From Heligmosomoides polygyrus polygyrus (Eukaryota; Nematoda; Chromadorea; Rhabditida; Heligmosomidae): a stretch of DNA of 64,000 nt. Positions 11,811-24,000 of the stretch are shown piece after piece. The stretch's first letter is position 1. Each line of letters starts with the position of its first letter. A model generated the notes under the pieces. The model had not been told where the DNA came from, searched no databases, and worked only from the letters and a program-made list of their open reading frames with translations. Position numbers and translations under genes: made by a program. The stretch is taken from the NCBI GenBank assembly GCA_947396885.1, contig OX377201.1, positions 29,117,923 through 29,181,922 on the forward strand, read 5' to 3'.

Positions 11811-12508
11811 GTGAGCGAAACCGAAGCTGCCTTGAGGAAGACGAATTCAGGCAAAGCCACTGCTCCCGATGACCTTCCAGCCAACTTGTGGAAGTCAAAG
11901 AGCTGGTGCCCTGCTGACTGGCTGACAGAATTTTTCATTCAGGTTGTTGCCGAGAAGAAAGTGCCTAAGAGTTGGCAGCAAAGCACGACTATTCCGAATT
12001 CGAAGAAGAAGGGCACCCTGCGAACTGCTGTAGTTACCGTACAATTCGACTTCTTTCGCACACCATGAAAACCTTTGAGCGAATTGTCGATGGATGTATT
12101 CTGGATGTCGTCCAGTTTTCCAATAATCAGTGTGGTTTTGTCTCTGGCAATGGCATCGTCCATGCCACCCACGCCGTTCGTATTCTGCTAGACAAGCACC
12201 GCGAAAAACAGAAACCGGTTCATTTTGCTTCCCGGACTTAGAGAAGGCCTTCGACCACGTTTCGCGAGGTGGTATATGGTACGCGTTACGACAACATGGT
12301 ATCCCTGAAGAGCTTATTGAGTTGGTGCGCATTCTTTACTCTTACCCAGGACTCGAGTGCTAGCGCCGGCGGGCACCTCGATGGAGTTTCCAATCTCTCT
12401 CGGAGTGCATCAGGGGTCTGCGCTCTCTATACTGCTCTTCGTGGTTGTGATGGATGCAATCTCACGAGATCTCCAAATGGCGGCACCTTGAACGTTGTAG
12501 TATGCTGA
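11811..12508 (+). pseudogene. RTE reverse transcriptase domain (broken)
   Basis: Successive frames 11811-12068, 11972-12241, 12130-12363 and 12269-12508 cover the RT fingers and palm. Visible motifs are NSGKATAPDDLPANLWK (LKNGKAPGPDG-like), YRTIRLLSHTMKTFERI, and EKAFDHVSRGGIWYALRQHG around the first catalytic aspartate. Each frame change is an inactivating shift. It continues into thumb-region fragments at 12726-13130 (YKWRSMTGVLCDK, RQRFGVVPIGDKLREAL), which closely match the better copy at 58138-58896. Confidence 0.75.
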
Positions 12509-13254
12509 CAACGTCATGCTTGCATGTGAAGACAAAGCCGAACTTAAGCGGCAGACACAGGCATGGTGCCATTGTTCGGTCTCAAGTTGAACGTCAAAAA
12601 GACTAAATAGTTGCTGACGGATGTGAATGTGCACGGATTTATCAAAATCAATATTACTGAGCTCTCACGGGTTAAGTATCTTGGATCAACAGTCGCGTTC
12701 TGCGGCACCCTGAAGTTGGAGGTGAATGCGGGCGAGTTCAGCCAGGTACAAATGGCGCTCGATGACTGGGGTGCTCTGCGATAAGCCAGTACCTGTGTAC
12801 CTCAAATCGAAGGCTTATAGGACAGTCGTCAGCGCTATTGCGACGTACGGTGCTGAGTGCCGGCTCGTGACGAAGGAAATTGAAAGCCGCCTCAGTGTAA
12901 CAGAGATGAAGATGCTAAGGTGAACGGCCGGAGTTACGCGTTTGGACCGCGTTAACAACGACATCATGCGGCAGAGGTTCGGCGTCGTACCGATAGGCGA
13001 CAAACTGCGTGAAGCTCTCTTCGATGGTACGGGCACGTTCTTCGAACTAACGACGACACCATCCGGGAGATGCGCACGACTGAGGTCTCTTGAAAGTGAC
13101 CGAGATGACGCCGGAAGCGACGTGGGCTAGATACGTTGCACCTGGTGTTGCAAATAGCTGGTGTGCATCCTGATTAAGTATTTGATCGGGAGAATTGGCG
13201 CCACATCAGTAGCGCGGACTCCGCCACCAAGCAGAAGGGACACTAATGAAAATA

Positions 13255-14640
13255 ATGATGAAGCAGTACAACGTCGTCATAAAAGTATATGCTGATGATG
13301 TAGTAAAGATTTACAAAACTATTGCAGGCTCAGATGATGTGTGTTTCAAAACGCAATAGATTTGATGGTTGCTGGCGAAAGAGTGGTAGTTGCCGCTATC
13401 TCCTCAAAAGACTGTAGTCTCACATCTTTCTTATGGAATGGACACATTACCTCATAGGTACAACATTGAAGGGCATGCTTTACGAGGAGTCGACTCTGTT
13501 AAGGATTTGGGTTTTCTTATAGCAATAACCTAGACACTGGAAAGCATATCCGTGTTATATGTAATACGGCTGTGTTACGAAAATCAAACTTGTTTAAGGC
13601 ATTAGGCACTAGGAATAAATCTGTTCTCCTTAGGGTGTGCAAGACTTATACACGTCCCCTTGTTGAATCAAGTGTGTCCGTATTTGCCCCATGTAAGGAA
13701 AACCACATCTATACTATAGAACAGGTATAGAACAACTTCACTTGAGAGCTTATTGTTAAAACGGGGAGTTTCTCACATTCACGTGTACCGAAAGCATCAA
13801 TCAGAAAAAAATATGCCGAACTACCATCTCTGGAATCTCGCCAAAGGGTTTTTTCACGTATATCTTGTACATAAGTTGTTATACTTTAATACCGATTCTG
13901 GGCCTTGTAGATTCTTTAGGATGAAGAATTCACACACAAGATATGGCTCTGCTAAGTTACGACTACATCTGAAAAGAACCAATTCACTAGCAATACCTTT
14001 CACTCATAAGACAGGTAATTTGTACCTAAAATTCTTTAAGCACCTTCAGCTCCCCTTAACACCGAGACCATTCAAAAGCCGAGTTGAAAGTTTGTCGCTT
14101 ATGTAATAAACCTATCCCTCAGGTTTATTCACATATAGATTACACAGCCTCATGGGCCCTTACATAAGAAAACACAGAGATAACGTAAGGATTTTTATTA
14201 ACAGTAGTGACACATATAACGGCAACAAGGGACCACGGATGTAAGGCCGGGGGAGGAGGGGAAGAAGAAATCCTCAGGGCGGGGAGGCGCCGGAGCCGAC
14301 ATCACACGGCCGGCGATCGGACTACGACGAACCTCACAGCATTCCTAGAGGTTCTTTTATATCCATCAGCCATTGGGGCGGAACAACGGCTGTCACTTTT
14401 ACAACATGCTGAAGACATTCGAGAGTTGATTCCGGAATAGATGCGCTCATTACACTTACGATTAGTTCTGAAATTGGTTGAATAGTATGATTGTTTGCAA
14501 GCACCACCCCCCTGTTTTCTGTTTGCGTCCCTGTGTTATTTCTGATGTTGATGTGACTACTATTGTGTTTGCTTTCTAACGTATTACCTTATGCGTATTA
14601 CCTTCGTCGTAAATAATAACAATAACAATAACAACAGGGG
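13255..14640 (+). pseudogene. CR1-like LINE 3' part, relic
   Basis: The plus strand shows a catalytic box VYADDVVKIYKT at about 13289-13325, then SNLFKALGTRNKSVLL and TRPLVESSVSVFAPC. The last 117-residue frame (13753-14106) ends in FKSRVESL, like the end of CR1 and related non-LTR RTs. Several stops interrupt it. A short repeat tail AATAACAATAACAATAACAAC near 14615-14636 probably marks the 3' end. A GC-rich interruption around 14225-14330 was not identified. Confidence 0.65.
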
Positions 14641-14783
14641 CGAATGGAGACGTTGCTGGCGCCCGCTCGAGAACAATCAACGTGGCGACAGATAACACAA
14701 GTGATACTCACTTTTTTGTTTTTATAATTTTGTCGGGCATTCTAAAAAGTATTTTCCTAATCAGCAAAATATTCAAATGTTCA

Positions 14784-15083
14784 TTAGAAAACGACTGTTA
14801 CGTTGGCTCGATCGTCATCTGCTACCACGAACACGCCAGAATGCCGTCTATCTACAGCAGACGCAGTCGAGTTAGCATTAAAACCCCTCGACACAAACGG
14901 AAGGGTACTCGACTTTAAACGAAAATCCTTCACAAAATACATGACGGCTATGGCATTGAGCACAGGTGACCAGGAAAAAAGGAATGGAAGAAAGTCGGCA
15001 AGCACGCCGGTTTCGATCTGGAACAACGGAGCCAAACAGCAGGAGCAGAACGGCAACTGAATGAAGAGGAAAGGAATGATGAA
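14784..15083 (-). CDS. receptor exon 5 with stop
   Basis: Acceptor GGTGTTTCAG before TTCATCATT. Encodes FIIPFLFIQLPF (segment 6), LFQIETGVLADF, segment 7 and KDFR, then about 45 polar residues to a stop at 14784. The polar tail is longer than usual, so a further splice within it cannot be excluded. Confidence 0.78.
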   Translation of the reverse strand, partial: FIIPFLFIQLPFCSCCLAPLFQIETGVLADFLPFLFSWSPVLNAIAVMYFVKDFRLKSSTLPFVSRGFNANSTASAVDRRHSGVFVVADDDRANVTVVF

Positions 15084-18000
15084 CTGAAACACCATTCGTT
15101 TGCTTGCGTAAAAATTTTCAGCGTAATGCGACTAACAAACCTGAATGACCAAGGATTTCTGGAGCTGACGTTGGAGCTGCATGGTTTTTGCGCTACAGGC
15201 GAATTGAACAGCGGACAGAATAAGTCGCGAGCAGACAAGCATTGTCGTCAGGCAGAGCACAAGAATTACGACCAAATACATGCATGATATGAGAAGCACT
15301 CTTGCCCGGTCATCATCGCCAAACTTGTCTGTTGGCTGAAAAGAGAAGGATATCCTACATTTTTCTGCAAGGTTTTTAAGTTTTAAACTTAAAGAAAGCA
15401 CAAATCAATCGCCCACTCTGTGGAGAAACTATGACAAGAACTCAAGCAAAACACAATCAATCAATTGTTAAATGCAGGAGTTCAGACGAGTGCATGCTGC
15501 ATTCACTACCCTTATACGTTGGTACATTTCTGTTTTCTTGCGCTTTCGTATGAGCTTCTAAAGTCTTCACTACCTTTGCTCACAGCAAGGTCACTACCTT
15601 TCAATCAGCGCTTCCATTTTTTGGGACACTATGTATTTTATCATCGAATCAGATTCAAATACAAGCTTTATCCCCCCCTACGACTTTTGAAATCAATGCA
15701 AACTCTCCCAAGTCAAAATGACCTTCTGCAGTTTGAACTAGAGACTCATTAAAATGTCTAACGCTTTGTTCAAGGAAAATTTGGTATGTAACATTCTTCA
15801 AAACTTTTTAGCTTACCTGACACAATGAGAGTAATAGTTTTATAAAAGTTTTAATAGTGAGATAAAATAATAAATCAAAATTTTCCTTAAACCACAGCTA
15901 AGAAGCAGAAAATCACCACAGCTTTTATTTGATTGATAGTGTTAATGCCACTTACATGAATCGCCAAAGTGGGGATATGTGTGTTCCTTACAGTTGTATT
16001 TGTTGTTTAACTTCTGCTATCAACCGAATAAAAATCGCAACGTCTTGGAAGAGTGTCCAATTCGAAGTAAAAGTTCTGTCGTAACAAATGAATTGGATAT
16101 TTATTACCTTGCTAGCAGAATGTAGCAGCGTGGAAGTCACTCAATATTCAATGGAATTATGCATTATTTGCGAAATCATTTATAGTATTTCTATACGATT
16201 ATGGCGAAAAATCTTAATACTGTTTTGAAACGGAGCGAAGATAATTGTTGAAAGATTGAGCAGTGTCAAATATTAAGATCAGATCGCGACCAACTTTATG
16301 ACACAACTGATTATGAATGAAGATAGAGATCTATAGCTCATGCGAATCACGAATACGCAAACCAAAAATAATTAATGTTTTCACATAGGGACACTTAATC
16401 TTCATCTTAAATTTGTTTAACCACACTTTGCGTTGATGTGCGTTTCAAAAGTATGTATCCACTTGTGAAAAACAAACTCTTACTAAATTAAAAAGCTGAC
16501 CGGACTATCATTACTTCTTATAACATCGTGCATCGTATTATTCATGCTATTGACAAAGTTCAAAATTTGACAAAGTTAGGGTGCGTGTAGCGCAGTCGGA
16601 GGAGGCGCGGCTGTCGCGTGCACCCGATACCAGGTTCCTGGTTCGGATTTCCCGCCCAGGCCAACCAAGCCTTCCATCCCTCCGGGGTCGGTGAATTGGT
16701 ACCAGACTTGTCTGGGAAGGATAGAGCGCTGACTTGTTCATCGGCTGGCCACTGCAAGTCATTGTATGGCCAAATACGCATTCATGTCGCCTCCACGACA
16801 TCCCGTAGAAGTAGAATGCGCTGGCGCATCCCAGAAGGGAACACCGTCCTTTATCCTTTATCCTCATTGTCCTTATTGACAAAGTTCAGGATGATTTTGT
16901 CTCCGCTGATGTCCCATGAAATCAAAATTGCTACCACGACATTGATAATTCGGTTATTCGAGTAGACTTCTCGAACCACGATCCCCCACATGTTCTCCAT
17001 TGGGCTGCTGTCAGGACAGCAGACCGGCCAGTCCGTCACTTGAATGTTGTGGCGGTGGAGCTACTCTCTGGTCGGCCTGGACGCATGGACTGCACCGTTG
17101 TTCTGCTGCAGAATATGTGTCTGCCGTTTTCGCCTCTCAAGAAAGGTATAGAGCTAGACTCCACTACACTTTGTTGTTAAAATCCGTGCTGATACCTTCC
17201 CACCCCTATTCAATGTCCATCGTTCAGGTCTCGCTTATATTAAGCAAAATTTCCATCTCCTGTGTTATCACAAATTTTCTTCTCCCCTTCGCCTTGCTAT
17301 AAGCACATCTAGCAGCTGACCCCTTTTCAACACCTCCGCCGTTTCGCTTCATCTACAACCGCTGAATCACGCTGCCATCGAACCTCAACTGCGAACTGTG
17401 AGTTCAACCTCCGCCGTTGCATTTCTGTTTCTCATTTTCTCCCACAATTCCTACTTCTCCTACTTACTTATTTTCCCATTTACCTTTTTCTGCTCCTTCA
17501 CGTCCTCACCCTCCACAGCCTCTCACGCTTAACAATCCACGCTGCCATCGGTGCCCACCATTTCCATTACATTTGCTTCTTGCCGACGCCCGCCGCAGCC
17601 AGCTAGCTTGGCGTGGCCCTTGGAGCCGATGCCGGCGTAGTCGGCTAGCCTGGATCAGCGCTGGTAGGTGATATACAACCAAAGGTGTGAGCATGTGTAT
17701 GTTGCGTGCCTTGTGCGTTGTGTACGTGTTCGTGTGTGAAGTGGGAGGGGCTTTCTATTAGATGAATAAAAAAGTACATAACTGGAGAACACAATTCTTA
17801 GTTGCGTGGATGGTGAGGAAAGCTGATGCCTTGAGTGTGGTGTTTTCTTTGTTTTCATTAAAGGAAATACATTGTCGAGAAGATGATAACAATAATTAAT
17901 TAGGAGTTGATCCAGCAACAACCTATTAACATGAAGAGCGAGACTGTTATCAACTTTCCTTTCCTCGACGACGCGCCCTTGGCTTCCTTAATTTTTTGGT

Positions 18001-21000
18001 CAATGCAGTGCTGAAGGTAGGTGGGACTTGAGATAATGTTAGCTGGAAAGAAACCATCACCCAGTGCAAGCTGCGAAATAAGAAGGCCCTCATGTTGCCC
18101 ACTAACTTTGCGCGAATGGACGGGAGGAACTCCAAACGGCATGGCTTGATCGCTTGATGGAATAGGGTACCTGAGGCTTAGCGTCACTGAAAATCAAGGG
18201 AAAATCCTCTATGAGGCTAAGTAACGCAAATGCACCATACAACTGGGCTGGGAAGGGAACTGAGGTATGAACAGACACGTCTTGCGAAACCTCGTCATAT
18301 TTGGGCTCTTTGGTGCTACTATCAACAATCTTGGACGGCTGCCAAATGTCCCCAAACTTGGGTGATTAAACCGGCGAGGCTGGGCAGCATGCGAAGTAGG
18401 GGTAGCTAACTTCGGACCAAAAATCCTTCCTCTTCATAGGGGGATGAACCCGACGTCGATTATGATAATTTGGACCCGTCGTTTTGTTAAGCTTCGAACA
18501 AATGGATCATGCAGGTAGTTCCATTATTAAAAACCAGACGTTCAGCGGCCTACTGGCCACCAAACGTCTGATTGAGGGCTTTGCTCCCAAACCCGGAGAA
18601 TAGAACACCCCGACCGTCTTCTTGTCCTCTTTAGGCCTTTTCTCATTCATTTGAGTAAAGAATTGGTTTTGCAATATAGAACAGTATAGCAGGATACGCT
18701 AGGGCAGAATCTTCAAAACTGCTTCTATGGGGCCTGGCTCCAGGCCGTAACTCCAACGCGACGTCGCGGCGTTGAAAGACGTGCGCTCGGTGACGCATGG
18801 ACTAGATACGGAGCACGAAATTTAGCCACTTTTTAAGCTTCTCGATTAGTTTTTTTTTTTACGTATTCTGGCACATCAGAGGCTACTTCTAGCTCCCCAT
18901 AACTGTGGCCGTGGCCGCTTTGTTCTTCAAGGTTCTGTGAAGTTTTATGTACTGTATAGTGCATTAAAGTACAACTAAAAGTGTGGTACGGATATGCTTA
19001 AGTCCTGATGCTTTATAGGTGGGGCCAGAATGCCTTGACGGCTATTATTCTCCGATTTTTCTCCGAAGACACAAATGAAATCAATTGGTACTTTTGCACC
19101 GCTCGATGCAGTTCACAGTCCGACGGGAATAGCATTACTCCGATTCCTTTACTCATTCTCCCTACCCGCTCCTCCCCCCCCCCACCAATACCCCCTTAAA
19201 CATGTGACGGCAGAAAACGGAAGTGAGGATCAAGTACGCACACACTCGTTGTTGCACGTAGTCTTTCAAAAGTCATCTGAAAATCTCATGGATGCTGTGC
19301 AAAGTCTTATCTGTGGCACGTCTTGTGGATCCGGATGCACTTTGGATAAGGTCTGTGACACATTTGCTGAGTCCGGACGCATATGTCACGACGTCTACGA
19401 CACGTCTTTTGCACCTAGACACACATAGCATGACGTCTGTAGCACGTCTTCTGACGTCACTTTGGACGACACTGAGAGAAAAGACTGATCCCCTTACTGG
19501 TCCCTTTCACGGATCCCCTTCATTACCCTTTACTGGTTCTCCCTTTAATGGTTCTATTACAGGACCGTTTACTGAACCCTCTTAAAGGTCTCCCCATTAT
19601 TGGCTCCCTTACTGGTCCCCTCTTGACTGGTAATTCATTGGTACCCCATTTATTGGTCCCCCATCACTGGACCTCCCCCCCCCCCCTTCACCGCTCCCCA
19701 TTACTGGTCCCACTTTTACTACTCTCCCCCTTATTGTTCAACCCTTTACAGCTCCCCCTTCAATGGACCCCCTCCTTCACCGGTCCCAGCCTCAGTGGTC
19801 CACCATTACTGGCCTCTCTTCATTGGTCAACCCTCTACCGGTTCCCCCTCACCGGACTCCTCCTCCCTTCACCGGTCCCTATTACTGGTCCCTCCTCATC
19901 GGTCCTCCTTCACCTGGTCCCCTCTTCGCTGGTCAACCTTTTGCCGGTCCCTCCTTCACTGGACCCTTCCCCCTCCACCGGTCCCCCTTCACCAGGCCTC
20001 CTCTTCACTGGTCAACCTTCTACCAGTCCCCCCTTCCCTGGACCCCTCCTCTTCCTTCACCGGTCCCCCATTACTGGGCCACCTTCACTGGTAACACGTC
20101 GTGTGAATCTGGAACCCCTGGCGCGACACTGGTGACACCTCTTCTGAATCCAGGCACCTGATAAACGACGTCGGTGACATGCCTTCTCAAGCCGGACGTG
20201 CTTTGCGCGACATCGTTGACACGTCGTGTGAATCCGGAGCTCCTGGCGCGACACCGATGACAGGTCGTATTAATCCGGACAGTCCTTTCGCGAGATCGGT
20301 GACACCTCTTCTGAACCCTCCTTTGCGCGGCATTGGTGACATGTCTTCTGAACTCAGACCCCTGTTGAACGACGCCTGTGACTCCTCATCTGAACTCGGA
20401 CGCTCGCCTTCACGACGTCGATGACACATGTTCGGAACTCGGACGCCCTTTGCGTGACATCGGCGACACGTCTTCTCACCCCTCTCAACACGGCGTAGGT
20501 GACACTTTGCCTGAACCCGGATGGCTACTACTGGACGTTCACGAAAGGCCAAATAGACAGACGGAAGGACAGACGGAAGAACAGACACAACCGCTTACTC
20601 TTTTATATATAGTAGGATACCGAATCTGAGGATAGTTCAGATAAGGGCTTCATATAGAGTTCTGGGCGTCAAAAATTTTAGACGAATTTTTAAACGAACA
20701 TTTTCCTTAAAACTCCTGCGAATCGTTAAATTCCTATAAAAATACTATTCGCTACTCTCCAAGTTCTCTCTTCGTAAAGCCTCGGCATTATTTAGATGTT
20801 TCGATTACTGCTGTGCCGAGCGAGGATGTGACGTGGATCAGCATTTATTGAGCGGCCTAACGTTTCGACCTGTTCGTCGTCTTCGGAGGTCTCACAACCT
20901 CATCACAGCAGAGCACTAATCGAAACTAATAGCTATTATTCCAAGTGAAAAGCCAGGAAAACGTTTTATGTTCCTACTTCAACAGGTCAACAAGTTAAGC

Positions 21001-24000
21001 TCAACCAAAGGCAGCTTCTCACACTATGATTGCCGTTGCATGTGAAATGGCCGATTTTGCTGTCTCAATTTCTGGTCGATTTTTTTGTAGCTACGAACGT
21101 TTCAGGCATTGTATATAGATTTTGAGAGCTCATAATCTCCGCTTTCTTACCATTTATAGATTTTTTGTGACATAATTGCCTCCTGCCGACTTTTGACGTA
21201 GTTTTTAAATCCTGAATCAAGGTGATACTCGGGTGCTCTGATCTTTTTAGGAAGCGCGAAGATTCTGCACCACAGGGGACTCGAACCATAAACCACCCCG
21301 TTTCACCACGTTGCCGCTCTACCCCTGCGCCACCACTGCTCGGCCGTCAGCGCAGCGCCCTACTTGAGCTCGGCCTCTTGTGACTGGCCCGCTCTGCGTA
21401 GACCTAGAGGGCAAAGGAGCCTGCTACGAAAATGGTTCGTAACTCCGTTCACAGATGCGCACAGCATAAACGAAACATATACTTGGAATCAGCGTCCAGA
21501 GATATACGTATCATCTCAAGCTCACCTAGTATCGTTCCCTTGTTAGATGAATGAAAACTGGATACAACGCCGAAGCTGCAGTTCTTCACACCAAAACTGT
21601 ACTTGGGAGGATTTCGCTGAGGTACGCACAATTTGCCATTGGTTCGAAAGGTTTCGCTTAGGTGATGAAAGTCTCGAGGATTAAGATTGAGGTGGGCCGC
21701 AATCACTCTTTATCGGACAAAGCCATGGCAGAAAGCGAATCCGCGTCAAACTGTCAAAGAGCTAGCACAGCATGTCGGCGTTGAGGGCAGCACTATCATT
21801 CGCCATTTATATGCAATCAAAAAAGTAAAGAAATTGGATAAATGGATCCCGCACGAACTGACCACCGGGCAGATGCTGAAGCGCCATGACACCTGTGTTT
21901 CGTTAAGGTTGCGCAATCTAGGAGAGCGTTTTAGACAGGATCGTGACGTGTGACGAAAAATGGATCCTCTATGGCAATCGTCGTCACTCCGCACAATGCC
22001 TCCTGCCTCCCCCCCCCCCAGACCAAAAACAGTAGGCTTTGGTCAATCGAAGGGGCCCAATCCTACTGCATGATAAAGCGCGTCATGTTTCAAAAATTGT
22101 TGTCCAGAAACTGGATGAATTGGGATACGAAACTCTGCCACGTCCAGCATATTCACCACATCTGTTCCCTACTGATTACCATTTTTCAAACATTTGGGTC
22201 GTTGTGTGAAGGATAAAAAATTCAGCAGCCCCGATGATGTCGAAATTCACTTCTTATGTTTTACTAATTCTCGTAGTTCCAATTTTTATAAAGATGGAAT
22301 GTCTAAGTTATTGTCGGTTGGGAAAAGTGTATTAATTGTAATGTGCTTATTTCAATTAATAAAATAGCTTCCAAGCAAAGTTATGATCTGTCAAAGTTTT
22401 CACACAAAATCCTCATTTCATATGCAAAGACAGACTATTATAATGTAGAGCAAATAGGAATGGATGATGAATGACAATTATCATGCTTAGGAGAACAATA
22501 TATTTAAAATATATTTATTTATTTATTTAATATATTATACAATATATTTATTACACAATATATTTATTTATTTATTTAATATATTTAAAACAAATATCGT
22601 TGCATAACATCTACACAGGTGTAATCCACTCAGTTCATGAAAAGCGGAAGTATTTCATAGAGAATAACGGCAATTACTTTGTTTAAGTAAATCATTTTTC
22701 TTTTGTGCTATAGTCTTATTTTTGCTGGAAGACAAATTTTGTTGCAAAATTTATGATTATGACTACAGTACCGGACGCGTCTTTTGAATAGACACCAAAA
22801 AAAACTTTTGCGGGTTTTGCGTATTTTTGCTATAACAGCGGTAATCCGTTTGAAAAACCAGGAGTATATTTGAGCTTAGGAGATCGAGCTCTATCGTTTG
22901 GTATATACATTTCATATGAAAGATCAAAAATGGTCAAAATTGAAAACTTGCGCTCCATTGAGAAGGCCAGCCGCGGACGAGTTGTCGGCCGCAAGGCGCC
23001 AAAAACCGTTGCATGCTCACAATTCCTCCAATTTAAGGATTTTCGAGAAACGGTTGGTACCGTTCGATTCGCCTCCTCGAGATCTACACAACCATATATA
23101 CATCTTCGCCAAAACGCCGCATTTTCACAGTGGGTGGTCAAAAATGACGGGAGCAGACTTTTTGCTATTGGAGAAGCTTATATTCCAGGACTTGCATGTT
23201 TTCGGAGCATCTCAAGCATGGCGTAAAATGGTTTGTCATGCCAGGAATCCTCTGAGAGTGCGCCGTGCACAATGCATACAGGATCGAACCTATCAATTGA
23301 GGGGGATGGGACAGTTTGTAGAATGAGCATTTAGGGAGTTTTATGAGAAATCCTCAGTCGTCTTACCCAGCAATTGCTGTACTCTGTCCCGGCAAGACTT
23401 TGGAGTGCGCTGCACAATGTAAATAGGATGGAGCCTATAAATGGAATGGGCGCGACAGCTCGCAAATTTCACCGTGAGCGTGTTATGAGCGTAATAACTC
23501 CGTCACGTTTTAATTTTTCCTGCTGCAACTTGTGCAACTACACAGCGACGTAGCTCGTGATTGAACAAAGCTCCAGCGGTGCGAAAATGCAGTTTGGCCT
23601 TGTGTGACATCACTTTTTTCCAAGTTCAGTCGGCTACTGCGGGAAGAAAATGAGAGCTAACGGCATGCAAATGCGTGTGCGAGCACGAGCCTGCCTTAGT
23701 CCCAGCTGCCATTTTAGAGCTGCGGAGGGCAGCGGTGAAGATTCTTCCGCCCTTATTCACATTCGAGTTTTTGACACAAGAAGTAGTACCGTTCTGTTCA
23801 GCTCGGAAGCTCTATCAAACGGTCCACTCTCGTCCAATTCCGGGAGAATTGATTTTTTGCCAATTTCCCTCGAGAACGAGAGTGCTCGCTCTTCGCCGAG
23901 CCTGCCCGGACGATGGCGTCATCGAAAATCGATTATTTGGAAATTTGCCAAATTTTCTTGTCCAAACTTCGTCCTAAATCGTCTGGGGTTATTTCGAGCG

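Larger units (their letters stand above)
9955..13265 (+). mobile_element. near full-length but decayed RTE LINE
   Basis: The 5' part matches the start of the minus-strand copy at 42172, giving a shared 5' boundary near GCGAGATAATGCTACGGCG. Reading on, an apurinic-type endonuclease (10136-10830) is followed by an RT domain in pieces: a VSRGGIWYALRQHGIPEEL block around 12260-12320, and the thumb region near 12726-12925. The 3' end near 13265 has GA-rich repeats like the family tail at 58905. At least five frameshifts or stops break it. A 407-bp LTR-like element is inserted at 11323-11729. Without that insertion the length, about 2.9 kb, is close to a full RTE unit. Confidence 0.8.

Noticed and set aside
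17900..18187. 95-residue minus frame as an extra receptor exon
   Set aside because: It does not resemble the receptor family, and exons 3 and 4 already join in phase and cover transmembrane segments 4-5.
18534..18575. Hairpin CCAGACGTT..AACGTCTGATT as an attachment site or terminator
   Set aside because: A single short hairpin in an intron with no supporting context.
19548..20135. 195-residue plus-strand frame rich in proline, leucine and serine
   Set aside because: It reads through a minisatellite and is open in several frames at once because the strand is pyrimidine-rich; no start context or domain.
22870..23326. Two overlapping ~120-140-residue plus frames
   Set aside because: They lie in a foldback arm, and their partners appear mirrored at 25281-25562, so they are inverted-repeat shadows.
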